This document shows, one piece after another, positions 45,959 through 55,735 of a DNA stretch of 64,000 bases. The DNA is taken from contig NZ_CP114784.1 in assembly GCF_027359575.1 (NCBI RefSeq), forward strand, positions 1,611,819 through 1,675,818, read 5' to 3'. The notes beneath the pieces were generated by a model, which did not search any database, was not told the DNA's origin, and worked only from the letters and a program-made list of their open reading frames with translations. Position numbers and translations under genes: made by a program. The DNA is from Prochlorococcus marinus str. MIT 0917. GTDB lineage: Bacteria; Cyanobacteriota; Cyanobacteriia; PCC-6307; Cyanobiaceae. Position 1 is the first letter of the stretch, and the number at the start of each line of letters is the position of its first letter.

Positions 45959-47449
45959 ATGACCACTGCTTTGCAATCGCCTCCAAGGCGAAGTACTTCT
46001 CGTCTTCAAGACGCAAGTCTTTTGAACGGGCCAATGCTTCTTCTAAGAAGCATTAAAGGTTTTAGAAGAAGTCAATCTTGGGCATGGCTAGCCTCTGTCC
46101 CATTGGCACTTTTAGGATTAGGTGTATTCACTTTCTCTGCAAGAGCTGAGGTTGCACTTTCTGATTTAACTGGACCTCAAGCTGCTGCATTCTTGGCAGA
46201 TAACCTTTGGTTATTCATAGCAACAATCCTCGTTATTTTTATGAACGCTGGATTTGCAATGGTTGAAGCTGGTATGTGTCGCCAAAAAAATGCGGTAAAC
46301 ATATTAGCTAAAAACTTATTTGTTTTTGCTCTTGCGGTTACGGCCTATTGGGTAATTGGATATTCTCTAATGTATGGCGGTTCAGTAATTGATGGATGGC
46401 TTTATTTTCAAGGCTTATTTGTTGATCCTGATCCTTCCGGTGCCTTAGAGTGTGCAGCTGCTGGTGATACAGGTTGTCTAGTTCCAGCAGTTGATTTCCT
46501 TTTCCAATCTGCTTTCGCTGGTACTGCTGCAACTATCGTTTCTGGATTAGTTGCTGAGAGAGTCAAATTTGGTGAATTTGTCGTTTTCTCTATAGTTTTA
46601 ACTGCTTTCATCTACCCAATTGCTGGTAGCTGGCAGTGGAATGGAGGATGGCTTTCTGAACTGGGCTTTATTGATTTTGCTGGTTCATCTATCGTCCACT
46701 CTGTTGGCGGATGGGCAGGTCTCGTTGGGGCAATGCTACTTGGACCACGTATTGGCAAATTTGTAGATGGAAAAGCTCAAGCTATGCCTGGTCACAATAT
46801 GGCTATTGCAACTTTAGGAGCGCTAATTCTTTGGATTGGTTGGTATGGATTTAATCCTGGCTCCGAATTGGCAATGGATCAATATGTTGCTTATGTTGCC
46901 GTAACAACAACATTGGCAGCAGCTGGTGGCGCAATCGCAGCTACAGTTTTATCTACCATTACCTCTGGTAAACCTGATCTAACCATGATCATCAACGGAA
47001 TACTTGCTGGATTAGTAAGTATTACTGCTGGTTGTGGGAATATGACTTTTGCTGGATCTTGGCTTGCTGGCGCAGCGGGTGGATTAATCGTTGTAGTTGC
47101 AGTAGCTGCTTTAGATTCTGCAGGTATTGATGATCCAGTTGGTGCATTCTCAGTTCACGGTGTTTGTGGTGTTTGGGGAACTGTCGTTATCGGCCTTTGG
47201 GGCGTTGATGGCATGGACCCAGGTGCTGCGGGAATTGGTCTTCTCAATGGAGGAGGCATTAACCAATTCTTAATTCAAGCATTAGGTGCTGCTGCTTATG
47301 GTATCTGGACTGTTGTTACATGCTGGATTGCTTGGCAAGTTATTGGTGGCTTCTTCGGTGGCATCAGAGTTAGCGAAGCAGAAGAGACCCAAGGTCTTGA
47401 TATCGGTGAGCATGGAATGGAGGCTTATCCTGACTTTGCTTCTAGTTAG
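45959..47449 (+). CDS. amt1: Ammonium transporter
   Basis: A 496-residue Amt/Rh-family channel for ammonium uptake. It has an N-terminal cleavable-type segment (SWAWLASVPLALLGLGVFTF) and eleven transmembrane helices. The signature FIATILVIFMNAGFAMVEAG and DFAGSSIVHSVGGWAGLVGA carry the pore His/Asp set, and FSVHGVCGVWGT the second pore His. Intact and full length. Preceded by an NtcA promoter and closed by its own terminator. Confidence 0.98.
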   Translation: MTTALQSPPRRSTSRLQDASLLNGPMLLLRSIKGFRRSQSWAWLASVPLALLGLGVFTFSARAEVALSDLTGPQAAAFLADNLWLFIATILVIFMNAGFAMVEAGMCRQKNAVNILAKNLFVFALAVTAYWVIGYSLMYGGSVIDGWLYFQGLFVDPDPSGALECAAAGDTGCLVPAVDFLFQSAFAGTAATIVSGLVAERVKFGEFVVFSIVLTAFIYPIAGSWQWNGGWLSELGFIDFAGSSIVHSVGGWAGLVGAMLLGPRIGKFVDGKAQAMPGHNMAIATLGALILWIGWYGFNPGSELAMDQYVAYVAVTTTLAAAGGAIAATVLSTITSGKPDLTMIINGILAGLVSITAGCGNMTFAGSWLAGAAGGLIVVVAVAALDSAGIDDPVGAFSVHGVCGVWGTVVIGLWGVDGMDPGAAGIGLLNGGGINQFLIQALGAAAYGIWTVVTCWIAWQVIGGFFGGIRVSEAEETQGLDIGEHGMEAYPDFASS

Positions 47450-47480
47450 TTACCTTGTTTAATTGTCTTACATTAAATCT

Positions 47481-47511
47481 AAAAAAGCCCGGATATATTC
47501 CGGGCTTTTTT
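47481..47511 (+). terminator. amt1 terminator
   Basis: AAAAAAGCCCGGA/TCCGGGCTTTTTT, a 13-bp perfect stem (47481-47493 and 47499-47511) around a TATAT loop, 31 bp after the amt1 stop. The symmetric A/T flanks make it potentially bidirectional. Confidence 0.93.
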
Positions 47512-47568
47512 AGTGTGGTTTAATAGTGATGGGAATCCTATCAATTTGTTTATAACCTTTTAATTGAA

Positions 47569-48771
47569 ATGGATACTCAAGCATTCAAGCAAACTCTTCA
47601 TAAATCAGATAGATATAACAGGAGAGGATTTGGCTCTGCCAATAAACGAGCTCAGGCCTTGGCAGAGGCTTATCAAAGTGGACTAATAGGATCAATCAGA
47701 GATAATGGAAATGAATTAGAGCATGGTCGACTCAAAGTTAAAATTGCAGAGGCTTTTGGTTTTTGTTGGGGAGTAGAAAGGGCTGTAGCAATGGCTTATG
47801 AGACTAGAAAGCATTATCCGAATGAAAAGATATGGATTACTAATGAAATTATTCATAATCCTTCCGTTAATGATCAGCTTAGGAAAATGGATGTACTTTT
47901 TATTACTGAGGAGAAAGGAATCAAAGATTTTTCAGGCGTAAAAGATGGAGATGTTGTAATTCTTCCTGCGTTTGGTGCAACTGTTCAAGATATGAAAATG
48001 CTTCACGATAGAGGCTGTCATATTATTGATACCACTTGTCCATGGGTTTCAAAAGTTTGGCATACAGTTGAAAAGCATAAAAAACATACATTTACTTCCA
48101 TTATTCATGGGAAATACAAGCATGAAGAAACCCTTGCGACTAGTTCTTTCGCGGGAACTTATCTTGTTGTATTTGACTTGGATGAAGCCAATTATGTAGC
48201 TGAATATATTCTTGGTAATGGAAATAGAGAGGAATTCTTAAAGCGTTTTGCTAAAGCATCTTCTGCTGGTTTTGATCCCGATAAGGATTTGAAAAGAATT
48301 GGGGTCGCGAATCAGACAACAATGCTTAAAAGTGAAACCGAAGAGATAGGTAAATTGTTCGAAAAAACGATGCTAAAACAATACGGTCCAGCTGAATTAA
48401 ATGAACATTTTCTAGCTTTCAATACTATTTGTGATGCCACTGAGGAAAGACAAGGAGCAATGTTTTCTCTAGTTGATGAACCTCTTGACCTTATGGTTGT
48501 TATTGGTGGGTACAACTCTTCAAACACTACTCATCTTCAAGAAATAGCCGTGAGTAGGGGTATTCGCTCTTTTCATATTGATACTCCAGAGAGAATTGGA
48601 GAAGAGACAAATACTATTACTCATATGCCACTTGAAGGTGAATTAATTACTGAGAAGGAATTTCTTCCAACTGGCAAAATTAAAGTGGGTATTACCTCTG
48701 GTGCCTCTACTCCTGATCGAGTGGTTGAGCATGTTATTCACAAGCTTATGAAAATAAGTGAAAAAGATTAA
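47569..48771 (+). CDS. ispH: 4-hydroxy-3-methylbut-2-enyl diphosphate reductase
   Basis: The last enzyme of the MEP isoprenoid pathway, giving IPP and DMAPP for carotenoids, phytol and quinones. The 400-residue protein is the long cyanobacterial/plastid type with an N-terminal extension. The three cluster cysteines are in [12 protein letters not shown] (C66), [11 protein letters not shown] (about 158) and [11 protein letters not shown] (about 288). Conserved Glu/His positions such as [10 protein letters not shown] are present. Confidence 0.97.
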   Translation: MDTQAFKQTLHKSDRYNRRGFGSANKRAQALAEAYQSGLIGSIRDNGNELEHGRLKVKIAEAFGFCWGVERAVAMAYETRKHYPNEKIWITNEIIHNPSVNDQLRKMDVLFITEEKGIKDFSGVKDGDVVILPAFGATVQDMKMLHDRGCHIIDTTCPWVSKVWHTVEKHKKHTFTSIIHGKYKHEETLATSSFAGTYLVVFDLDEANYVAEYILGNGNREEFLKRFAKASSAGFDPDKDLKRIGVANQTTMLKSETEEIGKLFEKTMLKQYGPAELNEHFLAFNTICDATEERQGAMFSLVDEPLDLMVVIGGYNSSNTTHLQEIAVSRGIRSFHIDTPERIGEETNTITHMPLEGELITEKEFLPTGKIKVGITSGASTPDRVVEHVIHKLMKISEKD

Positions 48772-48833
48772 TTAGGATAAATCACAATTTTGACCCAATT
48801 TCTCGTAAGATAAATCATCAATATTTGTCGAAG

Positions 48834-49367
48834 ATGGCTCAACCTACCAGTTCTAATATTAAAGATTCAGACTCACAAAAGGTTGAAGTCGTTGTGCAGA
48901 GTCCTGAAGGAGAAGTAAATATTTTTGGAGAACTTTCAATATTAGTTCTTAGGGTTAGTTTTAGTTTGTTGATGGTTCATCATGGCTTGGAGAAATTAAA
49001 TGATCCAGGAGGGTTCGCTGAATTTGTTGTGGGTAAATACTTCAGTTTTCTTCCTGGTGATCCTGTGATTTGGACATATATGGCTGCAGTTACTCAAATA
49101 GTTTGTCCAATTGGTTTAGCTACTGGTGTGTTGGCAAGATTATCCTCATTGGGCTTGTTATCAACTATGGTATTTGCGTTATATTTCCACTTTATAGATA
49201 CTGGCTTAGAAGGATTCCCTTTCGCTGTAGTAGAAAATCACAATTACATATTTGAATTGTCAGCCATTTATGCAGCAATCTCATTTTATTTTTTATGTGC
49301 TGGTCCAGGAAGGCTTTCACTCTTTAGGAAATCAAATAAAATAACTTATTATCCAAAAGGTACGTAA
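48834..49367 (+). CDS. DoxX-family membrane protein
   Basis: A 177-residue protein started at ATG 48834 (a TTG at 48825 is in frame). Four hydrophobic segments and the motif LRVSFSLLMVHHGLEKLNDP are typical of the DoxX/SURF4-like fold. An N-terminal charged tail of about 30 residues precedes the membrane part. DoxX proteins have been linked to quinone or thiosulfate redox processes; the role here is unknown. Follows ispH by 62 bp. Confidence 0.85.
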   Translation: MAQPTSSNIKDSDSQKVEVVVQSPEGEVNIFGELSILVLRVSFSLLMVHHGLEKLNDPGGFAEFVVGKYFSFLPGDPVIWTYMAAVTQIVCPIGLATGVLARLSSLGLLSTMVFALYFHFIDTGLEGFPFAVVENHNYIFELSAIYAAISFYFLCAGPGRLSLFRKSNKITYYPKGT

Positions 49368-49429
49368 GTTACGAGTAATTTCTAAGGTTAGATAAAAATA
49401 TTTAAATTCAAAATTACTTATTATTAATA

Positions 49430-50986
49430 TCAATGTAAAAAGTGTCTTTTACCAGTGAGAACCATTTTTATTCCTAAGTCATTGCATGCTTTAATAGAAT
49501 CTTTGTCTCTTATACTTCCCCCCGGCTGAATAATTGAACGAATACCGTAATCAGCTGCCATCTTTACCGTATCGTCGAATGGGAAAAAACCATCACTAGC
49601 TAGAACAGCACCTTTTGATTTATTACCAGCAGATTCTAATGCAATTTTTGCTGAACCTATTCTATTCATTTGACCAGCTCCAATCCCTAGACTCTGCTGA
49701 TTAGATGCTACAGCTATTGCATTTGATCGTATATGTTTTACAATTTTCCAAGCAAAAGACAAGTCTTTTAATTCTTCTTCTGTTGGGATTAATGTCGTAA
49801 CATTCTCCCATTCTCCTTGATTAATAATGGGTTCATCCAAATCTTGAATTAATAAACCACCAAGTATGCTTCTTATATGATTTTTATCTGCTTTTTGAAT
49901 AGACTCAGCTTTTAATTCTAGTAGCCTTAGATTTTTCTTTTTTGAAAGTATTTTTTTTGCATTATTATCAAAATATGGAGCTACAATACATTCAATAAAT
50001 ATATTTTCTAGTTCTTTAGCTGCAGCTTCATCAACAGCGCAATTTATTGCAATAATTCCGCCAAAAGCACTCACTCTATCGCAATCTAATGCTCTTTTAA
50101 GAGCTAAGTATGGAGAATCTCCAATTGCTACTCCGCAAGGATTTGTATGTTTAATTACTACCGCTGCTTTTTCATATGAAGGACTACTAATAGTATTTTC
50201 ATATCCAAATTCACGAAGAGTAGATAAAGCAGCCTCCAGATCGAGAAGATTATTAGTACTTAATTCTTTCCCTTGTAATTGATTAGCTCCACTCCATCCT
50301 TTTTCAGGCTCTCCAAACCATGAGGCCTTTTGATGGGGATTTTCTCCGTACCTAAGTTCTTGTTTTAATGGCAATCTTTGCAACCAAGAAGCCTCTTGAG
50401 AGGAACTTTGGTTGGCAATCCATTTACTTATTGTTAGGTCATAGGTTGCAGTATGCTCAAAAGCTTGTTGAGAATAGTTTTTTCGTAATTCAGTAGTAAT
50501 CTGTTTTGATTTATAGGCATTAATTAAGTTTGAGTATTGCCTTGGATCAGTAACTACAAGAACATCTTGATGGTTTTTTGCTGCTGCTCGGATCATTGTT
50601 GGCCCGCCAATATCAATATTCTCGATAGCTTCCTCCCATGAAACATTGTCTTTTGAAATTGTTTTTTCAAAAGGATATAAGTTCACAACCACCAAGTCTA
50701 TTGGATTGATATTTTGGTTCTGTAAATCATCCAGATGAGATTGTTTATCTCTTCTGGCTAATATTCCTCCATGGATTTTAGGGTTTAGTGTTTTTACTCT
50801 TCCTCCAAGAATTTCTGGAAATCCTGTGTAATCTGCGACTCGTGTAACAGGAAGATTTTCACTCTCAATTAACTTTGCAGTTCCTCCACTTGAAATTATT
50901 TTGAAGCCCAATTCATTAACTAATGCTTGGGCGAGAGGAATTAAACCAGTTTTGTCTGAGACGCTTAGCAGAGCTATGGGTGACAT
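49430..50986 (-). CDS. purH: Bifunctional AICAR transformylase/IMP cyclohydrolase
   Basis: Catalyses the last two steps of IMP synthesis. The 518-residue protein has an N-terminal IMP cyclohydrolase domain ([37 protein letters not shown]) and a C-terminal formyltransferase domain. The latter shows [46 protein letters not shown] and a PGGSIRDKD tail. Full length, single gene on the reverse strand. Confidence 0.98.
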   Translation of the reverse strand: MSPIALLSVSDKTGLIPLAQALVNELGFKIISSGGTAKLIESENLPVTRVADYTGFPEILGGRVKTLNPKIHGGILARRDKQSHLDDLQNQNINPIDLVVVNLYPFEKTISKDNVSWEEAIENIDIGGPTMIRAAAKNHQDVLVVTDPRQYSNLINAYKSKQITTELRKNYSQQAFEHTATYDLTISKWIANQSSSQEASWLQRLPLKQELRYGENPHQKASWFGEPEKGWSGANQLQGKELSTNNLLDLEAALSTLREFGYENTISSPSYEKAAVVIKHTNPCGVAIGDSPYLALKRALDCDRVSAFGGIIAINCAVDEAAAKELENIFIECIVAPYFDNNAKKILSKKKNLRLLELKAESIQKADKNHIRSILGGLLIQDLDEPIINQGEWENVTTLIPTEEELKDLSFAWKIVKHIRSNAIAVASNQQSLGIGAGQMNRIGSAKIALESAGNKSKGAVLASDGFFPFDDTVKMAADYGIRSIIQPGGSIRDKDSIKACNDLGIKMVLTGKRHFLH

Positions 50987-51050
50987 CTTTATTGTTTGAA
51001 ATCGATTCTTATCGATAACCTACGCATCAAAGACTCATATTGCATTCAAG

Positions 51051-51656
51051 ATGACTGAACTAATCTTATTAAATTCTGAATTCGCAACAAATAGATTGGT
51101 TTTACTTCATGGTTGGGGAGCTGATGCAAATGATCTTGTACCTTTTGGAAAATTATTAACTGACGGTTTAAACGAGCGTTTTGAAATAGTTTCTTTCTCA
51201 GCTCCTCAGCCTCATCCAAGTGGATCAGGTAGACAATGGTATCCTTTGTATCCTCATGAATGGGAACAGGTCCCAAATGCAGTATTAGATCTTGAAAAGC
51301 GTTTAAATAATCTTTGCTTTAAAAAGATACCTTTAAATAAAACATTGCTACTTGGTTTTTCTCAAGGCGGTGCAATGGCATTAGAGCTTGCCATAAGAAA
51401 TGACTTTGAGGGAGTGTTTGCACTTAGCTCTTATCCACATCCTGAGTGGAGACCTTTAAAAGATATGCCACCTATTTTCCTTTGCCATGGAATTATTGAC
51501 CAAGTAGTTCCCAAAGCCGCTTCTCAAAAAAGTTTTGATATTTTATTAAAAAATGGAGTTAAATCAGAATTATATTTTTTTGATGGAGGCCACGAAATAA
51601 CGAATGATCTAATTGAATATTGCCGAGAAAAGATTAAACAAAAATTTTTAAGTTAA
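51051..51656 (+). CDS. Alpha/beta-hydrolase, carboxylesterase/phospholipase-like
   Basis: A 201-residue serine hydrolase. The nucleophile elbow is GFSQGGAMALEL, the catalytic Asp is in CHGIIDQVVP, and the His is in FFDGGHEI. An early HGWGADANDLV forms the oxyanion loop. It resembles the acyl-protein thioesterase/carboxylesterase 2 class; substrate unknown. Divergent from purH with 64 bp between starts, and 3' end overlapping the DUF3155-like gene by 4 bp. Confidence 0.86.
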   Translation: MTELILLNSEFATNRLVLLHGWGADANDLVPFGKLLTDGLNERFEIVSFSAPQPHPSGSGRQWYPLYPHEWEQVPNAVLDLEKRLNNLCFKKIPLNKTLLLGFSQGGAMALELAIRNDFEGVFALSSYPHPEWRPLKDMPPIFLCHGIIDQVVPKAASQKSFDILLKNGVKSELYFFDGGHEITNDLIEYCREKIKQKFLS

Positions 51657-52021
51657 ACAAAAGCATATTCATACTCTTCGATTTCTTCCCAATCATCTGC
51701 TGTAAGTTCTAAGCCAGCAAAAATTTTGTCCTCACCAAGAAATTCAACAATAACTCTAAGGGAAGGGAAAAGAAAGTGATTTTCCTCAGCGTACTGAGCG
51801 CTAAACAAACCTTTTTCTCCCCAGAAGAAGCGATCAGTAGTATGTTCATTACGACGCACATTTAGTATTGCTGGTGCATATAAACCCTCCTCAGCAATAA
51901 ATCGTCTTGCTGCAGTTACAGGCTTATGTTGACCTGTTCCTAAATGAAAAATAGGAACATGGGACATAACTCGCTGGCCTGCAAGTCTGCGTCTGCTAAT
52001 TCTTTTACGCTTCTTAGACAT
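51653..52021 (-). CDS. DUF3155-like cyanobacterial protein
   Basis: A 122-residue protein with a strongly basic N-terminus (MSKKRKRISRRRLAGQRVMS), then VPIFHLGTGQHKPVTAARRF and an acidic C-terminus ending EEIEEYEYAFV. This matches the DUF3155 family confined to cyanobacteria and some plastid-bearing lineages. The basic start suggests nucleic-acid or ribosome contact, which is inference. Overlaps the esterase gene end by 4 bp. Confidence 0.82.
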   Translation of the reverse strand: MSKKRKRISRRRLAGQRVMSHVPIFHLGTGQHKPVTAARRFIAEEGLYAPAILNVRRNEHTTDRFFWGEKGLFSAQYAEENHFLFPSLRVIVEFLGEDKIFAGLELTADDWEEIEEYEYAFV

Positions 52022-52334
52022 GAAAAAAATTACCTTTATTGGGGATGAGAGGGATAGGGACTTTTCTTTTGTATTAGCTCTGGTTGAAGCTAGTTTTTTT
52101 AGAAAAATAGATTTGAAATTGAATTAGAAAGCTATTCTCAAATAATTCAAAGTGAACTACGGAGGTTACCCATCAATCTCTTCCGCAGAATAAAAGTCAC
52201 TCAAAGTGATCACTTTTTAATTAAATTTGAGATAACCTCCTGTTAGGGATCTAAAATCTTTATCCACATCTTAATACTTTTTTCAAATTTTTCAAGTTTT
52301 TGAATACTTCTTTTCCCTTCTCTAAAATTGCATA
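52022..52334. other. Structured gap between DUF3155-like gene and histidine kinase
   Basis: 313 bp with no ORF I can support. It contains an 8-bp inverted repeat GGAGGTTA (52161-52168) / TAACCTCC (52233-52240) enclosing about 64 bases. Inside is a perfect 14-nt palindrome AAAGTGATCACTTT (52203-52216) followed by TT. This could be a small RNA, a leader for the kinase or the DUF3155-like gene, or a regulator site. Promoters for both flanking genes should lie here. Confidence 0.45.
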
Positions 52335-53456
52335 ATGAGCGCAATACAGTATTCAGAAAGGTTTTTGAATTTTGTTCAACAACAGTTGATGAGCTTTCAA
52401 GCTGATCAACTGTTGGAGCATGTTGTTGTTTATGTAGCCCGATCTGGAGATAGTGGGTCCCCTACTTTGGAAGTAGTAGGACAATGGCCGAAGTCAGAAA
52501 AAATATTACAGCCTGTAGAAACTGATATAGCTCTTCGTACTCCATCTTCAAATAGAAGATGGTACCCGCTACAAGAGGGATCAATATTATTGGGTGTTAT
52601 TCGCGCGGAGCGAATTGCTTCTGAGGAGGAATGGCCTGAATTCGTTGACCAACGATTGCAATCAATGTCAATCTTATTGGCTAATTCTCTTGCCTCTGAA
52701 CTTGATAGAAAAAGGTTGTTAGATCAATTGGATGATCAAAAGGAGCAGATATCATTAATGGTTCATCAATTAAGAAATCCATTAGCTGCTCTTGGAACAT
52801 ATGCAAAACTTCTTTTGAGAAAAATAGGCCCTGAAAGTGAACATGAAAACCTTGTAAAAGGACTGATTTCAGAACAAGCACAAGTTAATAAATATCTTTC
52901 GGCGCTAGATCAACTGAGTCAAGTGAAACTACCTCAAGCTGATGATGGATCAAACAGATTGCTCTTGCCTCCACTTTTGCCAACTGAGGCAAATATCACT
53001 GTAAAAAGCTTAATAGAACCTTTGATTGAAAGAGCGAAAGCCAGAGCTAATTTGCAAGGTAGAAAATGGTTTAGTCCTGCAGAATGGCCAACATGGATGG
53101 AATCAAAATCAATTTCAGAGGGTGTTATTGCTGAAATTGTTGCAAATCTGCTTGAAAACGCTTTTCGTTATAGCCCTCCTCAATCATCCATAGGAATAGA
53201 ATTAGTTGAAGAGGGTATTTGTATTTGGGATGAAGGTATCCCTATAAAGGAGGAAGAAAGAGAAAAGATTTTTGAGAAAGGTTTTAGAGGTGAAAGTGGT
53301 GCGAAAATGTCTGGAAGTGGAATTGGTCTTGCTCTAGCTAGAGATTTGGCTAGACAATTAGGTGGAGATTTAAAACTAGTTGTCAATCCGAACATATTCA
53401 AAAGTTCTTTGCCTAAATCAGGCAATGCTTTCATTTTTAATTTGGAGCCAAAATGA
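52335..53456 (+). CDS. Sensor histidine kinase, Hik2/CSK-like
   Basis: A soluble 373-residue two-component sensor. An N-terminal GAF-like region (about 1-125) is followed by an H-box LMVHQLRNPLAALGTYAKLL (His144). A HATPase domain has the N-box NLLENAFRYSPP near residue 270, G1 IWDEGIPI and G2 GSGIGLALARDLA. The H-box is very like that of cyanobacterial Hik2 and plant CSK, which sense redox state. Unlike those, the GAF region here has no cysteine (the only Cys is near residue 296). No transmembrane segment and no adjacent response regulator. The 3' end overlaps cobS by 20 bp. Confidence 0.85.
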   Translation: MSAIQYSERFLNFVQQQLMSFQADQLLEHVVVYVARSGDSGSPTLEVVGQWPKSEKILQPVETDIALRTPSSNRRWYPLQEGSILLGVIRAERIASEEEWPEFVDQRLQSMSILLANSLASELDRKRLLDQLDDQKEQISLMVHQLRNPLAALGTYAKLLLRKIGPESEHENLVKGLISEQAQVNKYLSALDQLSQVKLPQADDGSNRLLLPPLLPTEANITVKSLIEPLIERAKARANLQGRKWFSPAEWPTWMESKSISEGVIAEIVANLLENAFRYSPPQSSIGIELVEEGICIWDEGIPIKEEEREKIFEKGFRGESGAKMSGSGIGLALARDLARQLGGDLKLVVNPNIFKSSLPKSGNAFIFNLEPK

Positions 53457-54219
53457 TACTTAATAGTAATAAATTAGTTGTTTCTGTTATGACTAAACTT
53501 GCTCCATAGCTATCACCACTATGCCCACCTAAATATTTGTTTATTAAGTGTGGGATTGAAATGGATGTGATTAAACCTGATAAAATACAATATGTTAATA
53601 AAAAAGTATTATATATACTTAAACTATTTAGCGATAAAAAAAGAATTATGCCTATAGAAATTATTACCAATGATGGTCTTATTTCTTTAGATAGGCCTCT
53701 CCAGTATTCATGATGAATTGAAGTTGATTCTTTTTTGAAAAGATATTCATAATTTTCAATTGCAAAAAGTTGGGAAATTCTTCCCCAAAAGGCAGCTAAA
53801 GGGAAGGCAAAAGGAGCATAAAAACTAAGTTTGATAATTGCTGCTATTTGAAGAATTAAAATGATTACTAAACTTTGCACACCTATCGCCCCAACTCTGC
53901 TGTCTTTCATTGCTTCTATTCGTTTTGATGGACATGCACCCATGCCATCGGCTGTATCCATTAAACCGTCAATATGAAGTCCACCAGTTATGAAGATGCT
54001 GATTGCAATAGATATCAAAGCGACAGAAATATTTGGCCAATTAAAGTATCTCAATAAAAGCCAAGAAGATGATTGTGAAAAGCCAATTAATACTCCTATT
54101 AAAGGCGCAAAACGAGCAATTCTTTTGAATTTAGGTTTAATTTTTGGCCATTGAGGAAAAATTGTGTAGAAAACCCATGCACCTGCAAGGTCATTTAGCC
54201 AGCTTTTAAAAATCAGAAT
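53437..54219 (-). CDS. cobS: Adenosylcobinamide-GDP ribazoletransferase (cobalamin synthase), non-canonical start
   Basis: A polytopic membrane enzyme of the last steps of (pseudo)cobalamin synthesis. The core reads GGLHIDGLMDTADGMGACPS with the catalytic Asp set and KDSRVGAIGVQSLV, then KYLGGHSGDSYGASL. The first usual start is TTG at 54052-54054, but family sequence continues upstream for 55 residues (LNDLAGAWVFYTIFPQWP, IARFAPLIGVLIG). It stops only at an in-frame TAA near 54238 with no ATG, GTG or TTG between. An ATT at 54217-54219 has GAGG five bases upstream and is adopted here; CTG at 54214-54216 is the alternative. Overlaps the kinase gene. Confidence 0.85.
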   Translation of the reverse strand: MLIFKSWLNDLAGAWVFYTIFPQWPKIKPKFKRIARFAPLIGVLIGFSQSSSWLLLRYFNWPNISVALISIAISIFITGGLHIDGLMDTADGMGACPSKRIEAMKDSRVGAIGVQSLVIILILQIAAIIKLSFYAPFAFPLAAFWGRISQLFAIENYEYLFKKESTSIHHEYWRGLSKEIRPSLVIISIGIILFLSLNSLSIYNTFLLTYCILSGLITSISIPHLINKYLGGHSGDSYGASLVITETTNLLLLSIILAPN

Positions 54220-54292
54220 TACAACCTCAACTGTTTCTTAGTTACCAAATTAGTTATATAACTAATTTAAGTTATGGAATATTTAGGAATAA

Positions 54293-55423
54293 TTGAAAAA
54301 GCCCTTATTTGATTTCAAAATCAAAAGCAGATGTAAGTCGACATTAGCTCGTGTCTGTTCTTTTAAAACGCCAAATGGCATTGTAAATACTCCTAGATTT
54401 ATGCCAGTAGGGACTTTAGGAACAGTCAAAGGCGTTACATCTGATCAGTTAAAGAAAACAGGAGCAGAAATGATTCTTGCAAATACTTTTCATCTTCATC
54501 TGCAACCTGGGGAAAAGATTGTTCAAGAGGCAGGGGGACTACATGAATTTATGAGCTGGAAGAAGCCAATACTTACTGACTCAGGCGGCTTTCAAGTATT
54601 TAGTTTGGCAAAGTTAAATAAAATTGATGATGAAGGTGTTTCGTTTCAAAGTCCAAGAGATGGTAGAAATATTTTTTTAACTCCTGAAAAAGCTATAGAA
54701 ATTCAAATGGCTTTAGGCTCCGATATAGCAATGGCTTTTGATCAATGCCCCCCTTATCCAGCGAGCGAATCGGACGTTGAAGAGGCTTGTAAAAGGACTC
54801 ACCATTGGTTAGAGAGGTGCATAAATGCCCATGAAAAAGAGGATCAAGCAGTTTTTGGAATAGTTCAAGGGGGTTGCTTTCCTCATTTAAGGGAATTGAG
54901 TGCAAAAATCGTCTCGGGATTTGATTTGCCTGGGATCGCTATAGGAGGTGTGAGTGTAGGTGAACCAATAAATCAAATGCATAAAATCGTACGAGAAATC
55001 TGTCCTCTATTACCTGAAGATCGACCCAGATATCTTATGGGAATAGGGACATTGCGAGAAATGGCTGTAGCAGTGGCAAATGGAGTTGATCTTTTTGATT
55101 GTGTAATCCCTACGCGCTTGGGAAGGCATGGTAGTGCTTTGGTGAACGGTGAGACATGGAACTTAAGAAATTCACGCTTTAAAGACGATTACAGGCCACT
55201 GGATTCATCTTGTCCTTGTGAAGCTTGTACTGGATACACAAGGGCATACATACATCACTTAATTCGCAACAAAGAGTTGCTAGGTCTGACACTTTTGAGC
55301 TTGCATAATCTCACTCATTTGATCCGTTTTACAGGCGCTATGAGGAAAGCAATCCTTGAAGGTTCTTTTTCAGAGGATTTCGCTCCGTGGCAGAGTGACT
55401 CTAAAGCGCGTCATACGTGGTAG
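54293..55423 (+). CDS. tgt: Queuine tRNA-ribosyltransferase (tRNA-guanine transglycosylase)
   Basis: Inserts the queuosine precursor preQ1 at the wobble G34 of GUN-anticodon tRNAs. The start is TTG 54293, immediately after an in-frame TAA, with AGGA upstream. The 376-residue protein shows [28 protein letters not shown] with the catalytic Asp, [24 protein letters not shown] and the zinc site [17 protein letters not shown]. psbK follows 34 bp downstream on the same strand. Confidence 0.97.
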   Translation: MKKPLFDFKIKSRCKSTLARVCSFKTPNGIVNTPRFMPVGTLGTVKGVTSDQLKKTGAEMILANTFHLHLQPGEKIVQEAGGLHEFMSWKKPILTDSGGFQVFSLAKLNKIDDEGVSFQSPRDGRNIFLTPEKAIEIQMALGSDIAMAFDQCPPYPASESDVEEACKRTHHWLERCINAHEKEDQAVFGIVQGGCFPHLRELSAKIVSGFDLPGIAIGGVSVGEPINQMHKIVREICPLLPEDRPRYLMGIGTLREMAVAVANGVDLFDCVIPTRLGRHGSALVNGETWNLRNSRFKDDYRPLDSSCPCEACTGYTRAYIHHLIRNKELLGLTLLSLHNLTHLIRFTGAMRKAILEGSFSEDFAPWQSDSKARHTW

Positions 55424-55457
55424 CGTGCGTGCTTAATACGTCCATTATTTATTAGGG

Positions 55458-55601
55458 ATGGCACTGATTAATCTCGACTTACTTGCTGAACTTCCGGTTG
55501 CTTACCAGGCTTTTGCACCAACAGTGGATGTACTTCCGCTTATACCTCTTTTCTTCTTTCTGCTTGTTTTTGTTTGGCAAGCGGCAGTTGGCTTTCGTTA
55601 A
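55458..55601 (+). CDS. psbK: Photosystem II PsbK protein
   Basis: A 47-residue one-helix PSII subunit associated with CP43. The mature part is unmistakable: [20 protein letters not shown] then [16 protein letters not shown], with the processed N-terminal peptide of about ten residues in front. Start ATG 55458, directly after AGGG. It lies 34 bp after tgt and is closed by a terminator at 55672. Confidence 0.97.
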   Translation: MALINLDLLAELPVAYQAFAPTVDVLPLIPLFFFLLVFVWQAAVGFR

Positions 55602-55671
55602 AAGAGAAGTTTTTTCTTCTTGTTCTTTTACAAATTAAGTAATCTCTTAGAATTTCTTAACAAAGTAAAAC

Positions 55672-55713
55672 TTTTGCCCGAATTAAAACATTGGGCAAAA
55701 TTTTTGCTTTTTT
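55672..55713. terminator. Terminator between psbK and an oxidoreductase gene
   Basis: TTTTGCCC (55672-55679) pairs with GGGCAAAA (55693-55700) around a 13-base loop, followed by TTTTTGCTTTTTTT. Seen from the reverse strand it is also followed by TTTTACTTTG. It probably ends both psbK and the convergent Gfo/Idh gene. Confidence 0.72.
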
Positions 55714-55735
55714 TAGAGAATCGATAAGTCTTATT

